Assembly (NCBI GenBank): GCA_963590165.1
Contig: CAVANO010000043.1
Coordinates: 3,763-67,762, forward strand
Direction of reading: 5' to 3'
Length of the DNA stretch: 64,000 nucleotides
From: UBA11524 sp963590165
GTDB lineage: Bacteria > Bacillota > Clostridia > Christensenellales > Aristaeellaceae
The translations under genes and the position numbers were made by a program. Shown in pieces: positions 35,925-45,140 of the stretch. Position 1 is the stretch's first letter, and each line of letters begins with the position of its first letter. The notes under the pieces were generated by a model. That model made no database searches, was not told where the DNA came from, and saw only the letters and a program-made list of their open reading frames with translations.

Positions 35925-35987
35925 AGGAGGGGAAAGACTGCATGAGTTAACCGCTTACATCGCTCATGCGGCAACCAAAGGAGGAGA
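35925..35987 (+). promoter_or_regulatory. uxuA leader: two-codon ORF with its own SD inside a hairpin
   Basis: AGGAGGGG (about 35925-35932) precedes ATG AGT TAA (35942-35950) at 9-base spacing. GCATGAG (35940-35946) can pair with CTCATGC (35963-35969). The true uxuA site AAAGGAGGAG follows at about 35977-35987. Confidence 0.4.
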
Positions 35988-35995
35988 GAGAACGC

Positions 35996-37084
35996 ATGAA
36001 AATGACATTTCGCTGGTATGGACGAGAGGCCGATCCGATTCCGCTGAAGTATGTCAAGCAAATTCCTGGCATGTCCGGCATCATGGGACTGCTGGATAAG
36101 CCGGCGGGTGAGGATTGGGACGAGGAAGAGATCAAGGCGCTGGTCGAGGAAGTCCACGCCGAAGGGCTCGAATTCGAAGTGGTCGAATCCGTCAATGTCC
36201 ACGAGGACATCAAGATGGGACTGCCGACACGCGACAAATATATCGCGAACTACATTTCTACGATCCGCAAGCTTGCGAAATACGGTGTGAAGGTCATTAT
36301 CTATAACTTCATGCCTGTGTTCGACTGGCTGCGAACGGATTTGGCTCGTGTGATTCCGGAGGACGGCTCCAATTCGCTCTACTTTGATGAGAAAGATTTG
36401 GGCGAGATGGGACCGATGGAGATTGTTCGTCGGACGGCGGCTGATTCGCATGGCTTTACGCTGCCGGGCTGGGAGCCGGAGCGTCTGTCCCTGCTGGAAA
36501 CGACGCTACGCCAGTATGAACACATCACGCCGGACGATCTGCGCAGGAATTATCAGTATTTCCTTGATGCTGTTATTCCAGTGTGTGAGGAAGTCGGCGT
36601 GCGGATGGCATGTCATCCGGATGATCCGGCGTGGCCGATTTTCGGGCTTCCGCGCATAGCGCACAGTCAGGACGATTTCGACAAGATTATCAAGCTGCAT
36701 GACAGTCCTGCGAACACCGTCTGTCTGTGTACGGGTTCTCTGGGCTGCTCGCCGGACAATGACATTCCGGCTATTATCCGCCATTTCGGCGAAATGAACC
36801 GCATTGGCGCGATGCATGTGCGCAACGTGAAGTATCTGGGCTATCACCACTTCCGCGAGGCCGCGCATCTGTCCTCCACGGGTGACCTGAACATGTTCGA
36901 CATTATGGAAGCAATTTATGATACGTGCCCTGACACCTATATCCGTCCTGACCATGGTCGCATGATTTGGGATGAGAAGGGTCGTCCCGGATACGGTCTC
37001 TACGACCGTGCGCTGGGTGCAACGTATCTGAATGGTCTGTGGGAAGCTATCTGTCGCATGAAGGCGGAGAAAGCGGGGAAGTAA
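35996..37084 (+). CDS. uxuA: Mannonate dehydratase
   Basis: Dehydrates D-mannonate to 2-keto-3-deoxygluconate in glucuronate breakdown. 362 residues from ATG 35996 (AAAGGAGGAG upstream). TIM-barrel features: MTFRWYGREADPIPL at the start, IIYNFMPVFDW, and metal ligands in MACHPDDPAWPIFGLPR, LCTGSLG, MHVRNVK and YIRPDHGRM. Three bases separate it from uxuB. Confidence 0.97.
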   Translation: MKMTFRWYGREADPIPLKYVKQIPGMSGIMGLLDKPAGEDWDEEEIKALVEEVHAEGLEFEVVESVNVHEDIKMGLPTRDKYIANYISTIRKLAKYGVKVIIYNFMPVFDWLRTDLARVIPEDGSNSLYFDEKDLGEMGPMEIVRRTAADSHGFTLPGWEPERLSLLETTLRQYEHITPDDLRRNYQYFLDAVIPVCEEVGVRMACHPDDPAWPIFGLPRIAHSQDDFDKIIKLHDSPANTVCLCTGSLGCSPDNDIPAIIRHFGEMNRIGAMHVRNVKYLGYHHFREAAHLSSTGDLNMFDIMEAIYDTCPDTYIRPDHGRMIWDEKGRPGYGLYDRALGATYLNGLWEAICRMKAEKAGK

Positions 37085-37087
37085 GCT

Positions 37088-38701
37088 ATGAAGCTGTCAT
37101 ATGAAGGAATCCAGCAGAAAGCGGAATACGCAGCAGCGAATGTCCGTCTGCCGAAATTCGACTGGAAATGCATGGCGGCAAAGACGGAAAAGTCGCCTGT
37201 GTGGGTGCATTTCGGTGCAGGAAACATATTCCGCGGCTTTATCGCCGGACTTCAGCAGCGCTTGCTGAATGAAGGATTCGCAGAGGCAGGCATCATCGCT
37301 GCGGAAACATTCGACTACGATATTATCGACAAGATTTACGTGCCGCATGACAGCATGACGCTGATGGTATCATTACATGCGGATGGCTCGACAGACAAGG
37401 AGGTCATTGCCTCGATCGCCGAGGGTGTCAAGGCAAACTGCGAGGACGCATCTTCGTGGCAGAAGCTGAAAACAGTTTTCGCAGCGCCATCGCTGCAAAT
37501 GGCATCCTTCACCATTACGGAAAAAGGTTATGCGCTGCGCAACACGAAGGGCGAACTGATGCCGGTTGTGACAGCGGACATGGCGAACGGTCCCCAAAAG
37601 GCACATCATGCCATGGCAGTCGTTGCGGCGATGCTCTATGTGCGCTATCAGGCCGGTGCGAAGCCGATTGCTATGGTCAGCATGGACAACTGCTCGCACA
37701 ATGGCGAAAAGCTGCGTCAGAGCGTGCTGGAAATCGTGTCCGCATGGGTGAAAAATGGGCTTGTTCCAGCTGAATTTGAGACCTATGTAGCGGATGAGAC
37801 GCGTGTGTCATTCCCGTGGAGCATGATTGACAAGATCACGCCACGTCCGGCGCCCGTGATTGAACAGCAGTTGACACAGGCTGGCTTCGAGGATATGCAG
37901 ACCATCGTCACTGGACGAAACACGTATATTGCACCGTTTGTGAACGCGGAAGTACCGCAGTACCTCGTGGTAGAGGATCGCTTTCCGAACGGTCGTCCGG
38001 CATTGGAGAAGGCTGGCGTGTATCTTTGCGACCGCAACACGGTCAACGAAACTGAACGCATGAAGGTGACAACTTGCCTGAATCCGCTGCATACGGCACT
38101 GGCAGTGTACGGTTGTCTGCTCGGGTATACGTCCATCGCGGCGGAAATGAAGGATGTTGAGCTCGTCAAGCTCATTCGGACGATCGGCTATAAAGAAGGT
38201 CTGCCGGTGGTAACCGATCCCGGCATTATCAGTCCGAAAGCGTTCATTGACGAGGTAGTTGAGCAGCGTCTGCCGAATCCGTTTATTCCGGACACACCTC
38301 AGCGCATCGCGACCGACACGTCCCAGAAGGTTGCCATCCGCTTCGGCGAGACAATCAAGAGCTATATGAATGATCCGGAAAAGAATGCTGCTGATTTAAC
38401 AGCGATTCCGCTGGCGCTGGCTGGATGGATTCGCTATCTGATCGGCGTGGATGACAACGGTGAAGCAATGAGCGTGTCTGCTGACCCGCAGTTGGCGGCG
38501 CTTCAGGCGGCACTGTCCGGTGTGAAGTTCGGCGAGCCAGATTCTGTGGATGGCAAGCTTGACAGCATCCTCGGTAATGCGAGCATCTTCGGTGTTAGCT
38601 TGTATACAGCTGGTCTGGCGGATAAGGTCACAGCTTACGTGAAAGAACTGCTGGCAGGGAAGGGTGCTGTCCGTACAACCCTCAAAAAGCATCTCGCATA
38701 A
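37088..38701 (+). CDS. uxuB: Fructuronate reductase (mannitol dehydrogenase family)
   Basis: Reduces D-fructuronate to D-mannonate, the step before UxuA. 537 residues: N-terminal Rossmann NAD region VHFGAGNIFRGFIAG (about 38-52), SMDNCSHNGEKLRQ, and the C-terminal dehydrogenase domain with catalytic Lys/Asn near NPLHTALAVYG. It sits in the uxuA operon, so fructuronate rather than altronate or mannitol is the best call. No uronate isomerase or transporter is in view. Confidence 0.92.
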   Translation: MKLSYEGIQQKAEYAAANVRLPKFDWKCMAAKTEKSPVWVHFGAGNIFRGFIAGLQQRLLNEGFAEAGIIAAETFDYDIIDKIYVPHDSMTLMVSLHADGSTDKEVIASIAEGVKANCEDASSWQKLKTVFAAPSLQMASFTITEKGYALRNTKGELMPVVTADMANGPQKAHHAMAVVAAMLYVRYQAGAKPIAMVSMDNCSHNGEKLRQSVLEIVSAWVKNGLVPAEFETYVADETRVSFPWSMIDKITPRPAPVIEQQLTQAGFEDMQTIVTGRNTYIAPFVNAEVPQYLVVEDRFPNGRPALEKAGVYLCDRNTVNETERMKVTTCLNPLHTALAVYGCLLGYTSIAAEMKDVELVKLIRTIGYKEGLPVVTDPGIISPKAFIDEVVEQRLPNPFIPDTPQRIATDTSQKVAIRFGETIKSYMNDPEKNAADLTAIPLALAGWIRYLIGVDDNGEAMSVSADPQLAALQAALSGVKFGEPDSVDGKLDSILGNASIFGVSLYTAGLADKVTAYVKELLAGKGAVRTTLKKHLA

Positions 38702-38718
38702 ATAATAGCATATGAAAA

Positions 38719-38755
38719 GGGGAGGAAGCATATGCGTCCTCCCCGATTTTGTTTG
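38719..38755. terminator. Bidirectional terminator between uxuB and amt
   Basis: GGGGAGGA-A-GCATATGC-G-TCCTCCCC (38719-38744) is almost a perfect palindrome, with T-rich DNA on both exit sides. Confidence 0.85.
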
Positions 38756-38757
38756 GT

Positions 38758-40503
38758 TTACTCGACGTCCTGCAGGGCATCGTAGCCTTCTTCACCGGTG
38801 CGAACCTTGATGACGTTTTCAACATCATAGACGAAGATTTTGCCATCGCCGATATGACCGGTGTAAAGCACTTTCTTGGCAGTCTCGATCACTGTGCGGA
38901 CAGGAATCTTGCAGACCACGATGTCCACCTGCACCTTGGGCAGCAGATTCATCTCGACCGCAACGCCGCGGTAGTATTCCGGACGTCCCTTCTGCATGCC
39001 GCAGCCGAGCACTTGAGAAACAGTCATGCCAGTGACGCCGATTTCTTCCATGGCAGTCTTGAGCACCTCGAAACTGCTTTGCTTGCAAAGGATGGATATC
39101 TTCGTCATCTTGACATCCGAGGCAGGTGTCTTTTCGCTACGGACAACAACCGGAACCGCGTCATCCACAGGAGCAGGGGCAGAAACAACAGGTGTAGAAA
39201 CACCAGTGGAGGTCATTAGGGACGTTGCAGGCATGAAGTCGGCATAGCCGGAAGCAAGACCATGCTCGGTGATGTCCAGACCAAGCGTTTCTTCTTCTTT
39301 GCTGACACGCAGACCGAAGATTGCCTTGATGGCAAGGAAAGTCAGCGTGATGGTGACAGCCGTCCATGCGAGGACGCTCACGATGCCGACAATTTGCAGA
39401 CCAAGTTGCTCAAAGCCGCCGCCGTAGAACAGACCTGCCTTCATGGTCGAAGGGAAATCAGGCGTTGTGCCGGTCGCGAACAGACCGACCGCGAAGGTGC
39501 CCCAGATGCCATTCATGAAGTGAACCGCGACTGCACCGACCGGATCATCCACATGGAGCTTGTTGTCAAGAAACCAGACGCCGAACACAACCAGCAGACC
39601 GGAAACAATGCCGACGATGATGGAACCCGTGCAGTCCAGCACATCGCAGCCAGCGGTGATGCCGACAAGACCAGCCAGGGAAGCGTTCAGGCACATGGAA
39701 ACATCAGGCTTGCCGTAACGTACCCACGTGAAGATCATGCAGGTAACCGTTGCAACAGCTGGTGCAACCGTTGTGGTCAGGAAGATGGAGCCCATTGCCT
39801 CGATGCTCTTGGCAGCGGCACCGTTGAAACCGTACCAGCCGAGCCAGAGAATGAAAACACCAAGGCAACCAAGCGGAATGTTATGACCGGGGAAAGCATT
39901 CACGCCGACAATCTTGCCGTTCTTATCCTTGGTGAACTTGCCCATGCGCGGACCGACCATCTTGGCACCGATGAGCGCGCATGTGCCGCCGACCATGTGA
40001 ATGGCACAGGAACCGGCGAAGTCATGAAAGCCGATCTGAGCAAGCCAGCCGCCGCCCCAGATCCAGTGCGCTTCAATCGGGTAGATTAGCGCAGAAATGA
40101 CGGCGGAGTAAACGCAGTAGGATAGGAACTTCGTGCGTTCAGCCATGGCACCGGAAACGATTGTTGCGGCTGTCGCACAGAAGATCAGGTTGAACACGAA
40201 ATTCGAGAAATCAAAGGTCGGATAAGCCGTGAAGATATCGAAGCCCGGTTTTCCGATGAAGCCCAGCAAATCCTCGCCGAGCAGGAGTGAGAAACCGATT
40301 AGGATGAACATGATTGTGCCGATGCAGAAGTCCATCAGGTTCTTCATCAGGATGTTGCCTGTGTTCTTTGCACGGGTGAAGCCTGTTTCCACCATGGCGA
40401 AGCCTGCCTGCATCCAGAAGACAAGTGCAGCGCCCATCAAAAACCATACGCCGAAGATTTCATCATCAACGGCTGACATGATGCTTGTCAGATCCAATTC
40501 CAT
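38758..40503 (-). CDS. Ammonium transporter fused to C-terminal PII domain
   Basis: 581 residues from ATG 40503 (GGGAGG upstream). Residues 1-430 or so are an Amt channel with eleven membrane segments; the twin pore His sit in GSCAIHMVGG and AVAVHFMNGIWG, and the phenylalanine-gate region is FWMQAGFAMVETGF. A Pro/Ala/Val linker (about 440-465) leads to a full GlnK-like PII domain: KMTKISILCKQSSFEVL, T-loop GCGMQKGRPEYYRGVAVEM and the second signature TGHIGDGKIFVYDVENVIKV. PII normally binds Amt as a separate protein to close it; here it is tethered. It follows glnN with a terminator between them. Confidence 0.93.
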   Translation of the reverse strand: MELDLTSIMSAVDDEIFGVWFLMGAALVFWMQAGFAMVETGFTRAKNTGNILMKNLMDFCIGTIMFILIGFSLLLGEDLLGFIGKPGFDIFTAYPTFDFSNFVFNLIFCATAATIVSGAMAERTKFLSYCVYSAVISALIYPIEAHWIWGGGWLAQIGFHDFAGSCAIHMVGGTCALIGAKMVGPRMGKFTKDKNGKIVGVNAFPGHNIPLGCLGVFILWLGWYGFNGAAAKSIEAMGSIFLTTTVAPAVATVTCMIFTWVRYGKPDVSMCLNASLAGLVGITAGCDVLDCTGSIIVGIVSGLLVVFGVWFLDNKLHVDDPVGAVAVHFMNGIWGTFAVGLFATGTTPDFPSTMKAGLFYGGGFEQLGLQIVGIVSVLAWTAVTITLTFLAIKAIFGLRVSKEEETLGLDITEHGLASGYADFMPATSLMTSTGVSTPVVSAPAPVDDAVPVVVRSEKTPASDVKMTKISILCKQSSFEVLKTAMEEIGVTGMTVSQVLGCGMQKGRPEYYRGVAVEMNLLPKVQVDIVVCKIPVRTVIETAKKVLYTGHIGDGKIFVYDVENVIKVRTGEEGYDALQDVE

Positions 40504-40527
40504 TTTCCAAGAACCTCCCTCTATGAA

Positions 40528-40573
40528 AATAAAAAACGTGCAGGCGAATACATTTGTATGTTCGCCTGCACGT
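40528..40573 (-). terminator. Strong terminator after glnN
   Basis: Minus strand ACGTGCAGGCGAA (40561-40573) pairs with TTCGCCTGCACGT (40536-40548), followed by T6. It separates glnN from the amt-PII gene. Confidence 0.92.
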
Positions 40574-40589
40574 CTTTGTGCAGAAATAA

Positions 40590-42668
40590 TTAGACGTTGA
40601 AAAGCAGATCGTCGTAAGTCGGGAAGGGCCAATACTCCTTGCCGACAAGTGTTTCCAGTTCGTCCGCTTGTTCGCGCACAGCCGCCATCGCAGGGATGAT
40701 GACATTGTGCTCGTACATCGCACAGTCAAGCGCATCGCCGTGGCACGTGGATTTAACCGCCGTGCGCAGACCATCGATTGCCTTGTACAGCTTACCGTTA
40801 CATTCCGCAACGCTGGACAGCACCTTCGATTCGGCAACAGGCTCGACACCGGCAGCTTTCATCGCATTGACAGTCTTGGCGGTCGCACCGGCGAACTTCA
40901 TGCATGCCGGCAGGATCTCTTTTTCCGCCATCATCAGGCAGGTTTCTGCCTCAATGTTGAGCACCTTGGCGTAGTTCTCCAGCTTGATTTCGTAGCGGGA
41001 GCGCATCTCGGTCTCAGTGAAAACGCCGAAGGATGTGAACAACTTGATGTTCTTCTCATCGAGCAGGTGCGGCAGCGCATCAACGGTGGACACGTAATTC
41101 GGCAGACCGCGGCGGGCAGCCTCTTCAACCCATTCGGGCGCATAGCCGTTGCCGTTGAAGATGATGCGGTTATGCTTGCGCAGGTTCTCAACGATCAGGT
41201 TGTGCAGCGTCTCACGGAAATTGTCTGCCTTTTCCAGCACGTCGGCAAATTCCTTGAGGGAGTTTGCAATGATGGTGTTGATGACAACGTTCGTTTCGGC
41301 GATGGATTCGGAGGAGCCGAGCGAACGGAACTCGAACTTGTTGCCCGTGAAGGCAAACGGCGAGGTGCGGTTACGGTCGGTGTTGTCCTGCGGGAATTTC
41401 GGCAGGACGCTGACACCGATTTCCAGCTCGCGTTTAGCGGTTGCGCAGTATTCCTTCTCCTCCTCGAATGCGTTGACTATTGCGGAGAGCTCGTCACCAA
41501 GGAACATGGAGATGATGGCAGGCGGTGCTTCATTGGCACCCAGACGGTGATCGTTGCCGGCGGAAGCAACAGAGATGCGCAACAGGTCAGCGTATTCGTC
41601 CACAGCCTTGATGACAGCAGTCAGAATGAGCATGAACTGCGCGGATGTCGCGGGGTCGTCACCGGGATCAAGCAGATTATAGCCGGTGTTGGTGGACATC
41701 GACCAGTTGTTATGTTTGCCCGAACCGTTCACGCCTGCAAAAGGCTTCTCGTGCAACAGGCAGACAAGACCGTGACGGTCGGCAATCTTCTTCATCATTT
41801 CCATCGTCAGCTGGTTGTGGTCGGTGGCGACAGAGGTGATGGTGAAAATCGGGGCAAGTTCATGCTGTGCGGGCGCAACTTCATTGTGTTCCGTCTTGGC
41901 GAGAATGCCAAGCTTCCACAGCTCCTCGTCCAGGTCGGTCATGAAGGCCTGCACACGGGGTTTGATAGAGCCGAAATAATGATCCTCGAGCTCCTGCCCC
42001 TTCGGCGGCTTGTTGCCGAAAAGGGTGCGACCCGTGAAGATCAAATCCTTGCGCTGATTGTAAAGCGTCTTGTCAACGAGGAAATATTCCTGCTCAGGGC
42101 CAACCGTGGAGGTGACGCGCGTGGCATCACGGCCGAAGAGTTTCAGCACACGGACTGCCTGCTTCGAAAGAGCCTCCATGGAACGCAGAAGAGGTGTCTT
42201 CTGGTCGAGCGCCTCGCCGCCGTAAGAGCAGAAAGCAGTCGGGATGCACAGCACGCCGTCCTTGATGAACGCGTAGCTGGTCGGATCCCAAGCGGTATAG
42301 CCGCGCGCCTCAAACGTGGAGCGCAGACCGCCAGACGGGAAGGAGGAGGCATCCGGCTCGCCGCGGACAAGCTCCTTGCCGCTGAATTCGAGGATGACCT
42401 TACCGCCGTCCTTAGGAGAAATGAAGCTGTCGTGCTTCTCGGCCGTGATGCCGGTCAGAGGCTGGAACCAGTGCGTATAATGCGTAACACCGCGCTCGAC
42501 CGCCCAATCCTTCATCGCGTTAGCGACAACATTCGCAACCTGAGGATCAAGGGGCTTTCCATCGCTGATGGTCTTGTGCAGCGCCTTGTAGATATCTTTC
42601 GGCAAACGCTTCTGCATCACAGCATCGTTAAAGACGCTGCTTCCAAAAAGCTCTTCCAGGTTGGCCAT
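40590..42668 (-). CDS. glnN: Glutamine synthetase type III
   Basis: Forms glutamine from glutamate, ammonia and ATP as a double-hexameric enzyme. 692 residues, the large GSIII size. Conserved blocks: GPEQEYFLVDK with metal Glu, EVAPAQHELAPIF, the ATP/ammonia motif GVNGSGKHNNWS, RLGANEAPPAI, and NRTSPFAFTGNKFEFR. AAGGAGG before ATG 42668. Its leader has a strong promoter and a terminator-like hairpin, and the ammonium channel follows, so the block is a nitrogen-assimilation unit. Confidence 0.97.
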   Translation of the reverse strand: MANLEELFGSSVFNDAVMQKRLPKDIYKALHKTISDGKPLDPQVANVVANAMKDWAVERGVTHYTHWFQPLTGITAEKHDSFISPKDGGKVILEFSGKELVRGEPDASSFPSGGLRSTFEARGYTAWDPTSYAFIKDGVLCIPTAFCSYGGEALDQKTPLLRSMEALSKQAVRVLKLFGRDATRVTSTVGPEQEYFLVDKTLYNQRKDLIFTGRTLFGNKPPKGQELEDHYFGSIKPRVQAFMTDLDEELWKLGILAKTEHNEVAPAQHELAPIFTITSVATDHNQLTMEMMKKIADRHGLVCLLHEKPFAGVNGSGKHNNWSMSTNTGYNLLDPGDDPATSAQFMLILTAVIKAVDEYADLLRISVASAGNDHRLGANEAPPAIISMFLGDELSAIVNAFEEEKEYCATAKRELEIGVSVLPKFPQDNTDRNRTSPFAFTGNKFEFRSLGSSESIAETNVVINTIIANSLKEFADVLEKADNFRETLHNLIVENLRKHNRIIFNGNGYAPEWVEEAARRGLPNYVSTVDALPHLLDEKNIKLFTSFGVFTETEMRSRYEIKLENYAKVLNIEAETCLMMAEKEILPACMKFAGATAKTVNAMKAAGVEPVAESKVLSSVAECNGKLYKAIDGLRTAVKSTCHGDALDCAMYEHNVIIPAMAAVREQADELETLVGKEYWPFPTYDDLLFNV

Positions 42669-42845
42669 TCAGGTTTCCTCCTTCATCATTTCGATGACAA
42701 TTGCCAATCAGCTCCGACAACAGGTGTCAATGCCTGTCAGCCGAATTCCACTAAAAGGAAAAGGACGCTGCGAGAACGAATGAACTCCATCTCACAGCGC
42801 CCTTGCTGTTATAACAAGTATAACCGCTGAAAATCTGTTTGTCAA
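42669..42845 (-). promoter_or_regulatory. glnN promoter and leader
   Basis: -35 TTGACA (42840-42845), 17-bp spacer, -10 TATACT (42817-42822), giving a start near 42810 and a leader of about 140 bases. The leader holds the hairpin at 42751-42804 and a weaker ACAGG...CCTGT stem near 42720-42740. Confidence 0.8.
42751..42804 (-). terminator. Terminator-like hairpin in the glnN leader (candidate attenuator)
   Basis: Minus strand AAGGGCGCTGTGAGA (42790-42804), loop of 14 bases, TCTCGCAGCGTCCTT (42761-42775) and TTTTCCTTTT. It begins within about 6 bases of the likely start point. Confidence 0.65.
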
Positions 42846-42971
42846 GGGCTATTTTAAATTTCCTGATGCATTTTCACGAAAAAAAACGCAAAAAACAGCG
42901 TAAAGACAATCTGAACTACGAAAATAAGGCAATAGACGAACAAATTCACTCACATAACAATAAATGTCCGT

Positions 42972-43011
42972 AAAAAAAGACTCCTTTCCCACATGAAGCG
43001 GAAAAGGAGTC
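42972..43011 (-). terminator. Terminator after hppA
   Basis: Minus strand GACTCCTTTTCC...GGGAAAGGAGTC followed by T7 (42972-42978), 18 bases past the stop. Confidence 0.92.
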
Positions 43012-43028
43012 GAGGGGTGAGTGAAGTT

Positions 43029-45140
43029 TTACTTGATGATCGTCAAGGTCTGAATGACACCAGCCAGCGTGTTCGCAACGGTCGACATCATCTTAATGAA
43101 GATGTCCAGCGCAACGCCGACAACGTCCTTACGGGTATCGCCGACAGTGTCGCCTGTAACGGAAGCCTTATGTGCTGCAGAGCCCTTGCCGTGTCCCTTG
43201 AGGGCACCGCTCTCGATGTACTTCTTCGCATTGTCGAAAGCACCACCGGAGTTGCCCATGAAGATGGCACGCGGGATTGCCACGATGGTCGCGCCAACGA
43301 GGATGCCGCCGACGAATTCTACGCCAAAGAGGATGCCGCCGACGATCGGGATAAGGAGTGCGAGCATCGATGGCAACAGCATCTTGCGCAGCGCCTGCTT
43401 TGCAGCCATTTCGATGCAACGGTTGTAGTCGGGTTTGACCTTGCCTTCCAGAACGCCGGGGACGGACAGCTGACGGTCGCCCTCATCTGCCATCAGGCGT
43501 GCGCTCTCGATGGTATTGTCGGTCAGCAGTGCGGAGAAGTATTCAATCAGTGCACCGCCGATGATACCGCCGGCGATGACCACGAAGGAAGCGATATTCA
43601 GGATCGGTTCCGCCGCGTCGGAGTAGCCGGAAACATATGCCACGATCAGGGAAACGGTCGCGAAAGCTGCGGAGCCGATGGCAAAGCCCTTACCGATGGC
43701 GGCAGTGGTGTTACCAACGCTGTCGAGCTTATCGGTGATGACGCGAACTTTGTCGTCGAGGTGGCAGCTTTCTGCCAGACCGCCGGCATTATCCGCGATG
43801 GGACCGAAGGCATCGATGGAGACTGTCGCGCCGACGAATGCGAGCATGCCCAGAGAGGACAGCGCGATGCCGTAGGTGCCGCAGATCTTGCCGGAGATGA
43901 ACAGTGCGATGCCGATTACCACGATGGGCAGCAGGCAGGAACGGGAGCCGATGGCGTCACCCTTGGTGATGACAAATGCTTCGCCTTCCGTGGCAATTTC
44001 AGCCAGCTGACGGGTCGGCTTGTAGTCGGTGCTGGTATAATATTCGGTGATGGAACCGATGGCAATACCGCTCAGGATGCCCAGCACGCTGGAAATCCAC
44101 GGAGACAGCCAGCCAGCAGCGAAATCACTGTACAGCTCCTTGCCATTGAAGATGATCAGGCAGGAGAAGAAACCGATGATGATGGTCATGCCGGCGGAAA
44201 TCCATGTCGCGAGGTTCAGCTCGTGAGAAGGATTGTCGCCCATTTTACGGAATGCTGCATAGCCCAGACCGATCAGGCAGCCGAGCAGACCGCCGCCGGC
44301 GAGCACGATGGGATACACGGTCGTTGCAGTCAGGGTTGCAGTCGGCAGGGTGCCGTTTGCCTTGAAGAGCGTGATAGCGATCATGATAGCAGCTGCCATG
44401 GTAGCCACGAAACTCTCAAGCAGGTCGGAGCAGTTGCCTGCGATGTCGTTGACGTTGTCGCCGATGAAGTCAGCAACGACGTTCGGCACGCGGCTGTCAT
44501 CTTCAGGCATGTCGTGGCGCAACTTGGCCAGGATGTCGGAAGAAATGTCGGCAGCCTTGGTGTAGTTGCCGCCAGCCACGCGGTTGAACATGGCGACGAG
44601 GGAGCAGCCCAGAGAGTACGTCGTAACGCGCATGATGCACGGGTTGCATTCGAGGTTGGCGATCAGACCGTGTCCGATGCCGTTGATGTCCTCAACGCCC
44701 CAAATGATCAGCACGAGCAGCAGACCCAGCATGCCGAACGCCTGAACGCTCAGACCACTGATGCTGCCGCCGCAAAGCGCGACCTTCACCGTTTCGCCGA
44801 TGGAGAGGCTTTCACGAGCCTTGTTGGCGGTGCGCACGTTAGCATAAGTCGCACTGCGCATGCCAAGCACGCAGACGATGCTGCTCATGCAAGCACCCAT
44901 CAGGAATGTAACGCCGCTGGTCGCTTCCACGAACAGCGAGAAAATGAGTGCAACAAGGACGGCAACGATGGAGATGGTCTTGTACTCCGTCTTCATGAAG
45001 GTTGAGGCGCCATCACGAATGATGCCAGCCATCTCGATCATGTCAGGGGTGCCTTCACTCATCTTCCGGATGCGCACGTAGTTGTAGGCGATGTAAGCGA
45101 GCGTAAGCACGACTACCGCCAGAACAATGAACCATGCCAT
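43029..45140 (-). CDS. hppA: Membrane-bound ion-pumping pyrophosphatase, K+-dependent type, divergent
   Basis: Uses pyrophosphate hydrolysis to pump H+ and/or Na+. 703 residues, about 16 membrane segments. Catalytic blocks are present but altered: GGNYTKAADISSDILAKL in place of the usual KAADVGADLVGKVE, MPEDDSRVPNVVADFIGDNVNDIAG, and the C-terminal GAFDNAKKYIESG...HKASVTGDTVGD. The catalytic Asp residues are kept, yet the neighbouring Gly and Glu positions differ, pointing to a divergent subfamily. Ala in GNTTAAIGKGFAIG is typical of K+-dependent enzymes. Ion specificity cannot be fixed by eye. Confidence 0.92.
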   Translation of the reverse strand: MAWFIVLAVVVLTLAYIAYNYVRIRKMSEGTPDMIEMAGIIRDGASTFMKTEYKTISIVAVLVALIFSLFVEATSGVTFLMGACMSSIVCVLGMRSATYANVRTANKARESLSIGETVKVALCGGSISGLSVQAFGMLGLLLVLIIWGVEDINGIGHGLIANLECNPCIMRVTTYSLGCSLVAMFNRVAGGNYTKAADISSDILAKLRHDMPEDDSRVPNVVADFIGDNVNDIAGNCSDLLESFVATMAAAIMIAITLFKANGTLPTATLTATTVYPIVLAGGGLLGCLIGLGYAAFRKMGDNPSHELNLATWISAGMTIIIGFFSCLIIFNGKELYSDFAAGWLSPWISSVLGILSGIAIGSITEYYTSTDYKPTRQLAEIATEGEAFVITKGDAIGSRSCLLPIVVIGIALFISGKICGTYGIALSSLGMLAFVGATVSIDAFGPIADNAGGLAESCHLDDKVRVITDKLDSVGNTTAAIGKGFAIGSAAFATVSLIVAYVSGYSDAAEPILNIASFVVIAGGIIGGALIEYFSALLTDNTIESARLMADEGDRQLSVPGVLEGKVKPDYNRCIEMAAKQALRKMLLPSMLALLIPIVGGILFGVEFVGGILVGATIVAIPRAIFMGNSGGAFDNAKKYIESGALKGHGKGSAAHKASVTGDTVGDTRKDVVGVALDIFIKMMSTVANTLAGVIQTLTIIK

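Noticed and set aside
40668..42830. 720-codon open frame antisense to glnN
   Set aside because: It mirrors the glnN codons, has no ribosome site at its start and no recognisable domains; GSIII on the other strand is certain.
42993..45005. 670-codon open frame antisense to hppA
   Set aside because: Low-complexity Asp/Gly/Ala composition typical of the reverse of a Gly/Ala/Val-rich membrane protein; no start signal.
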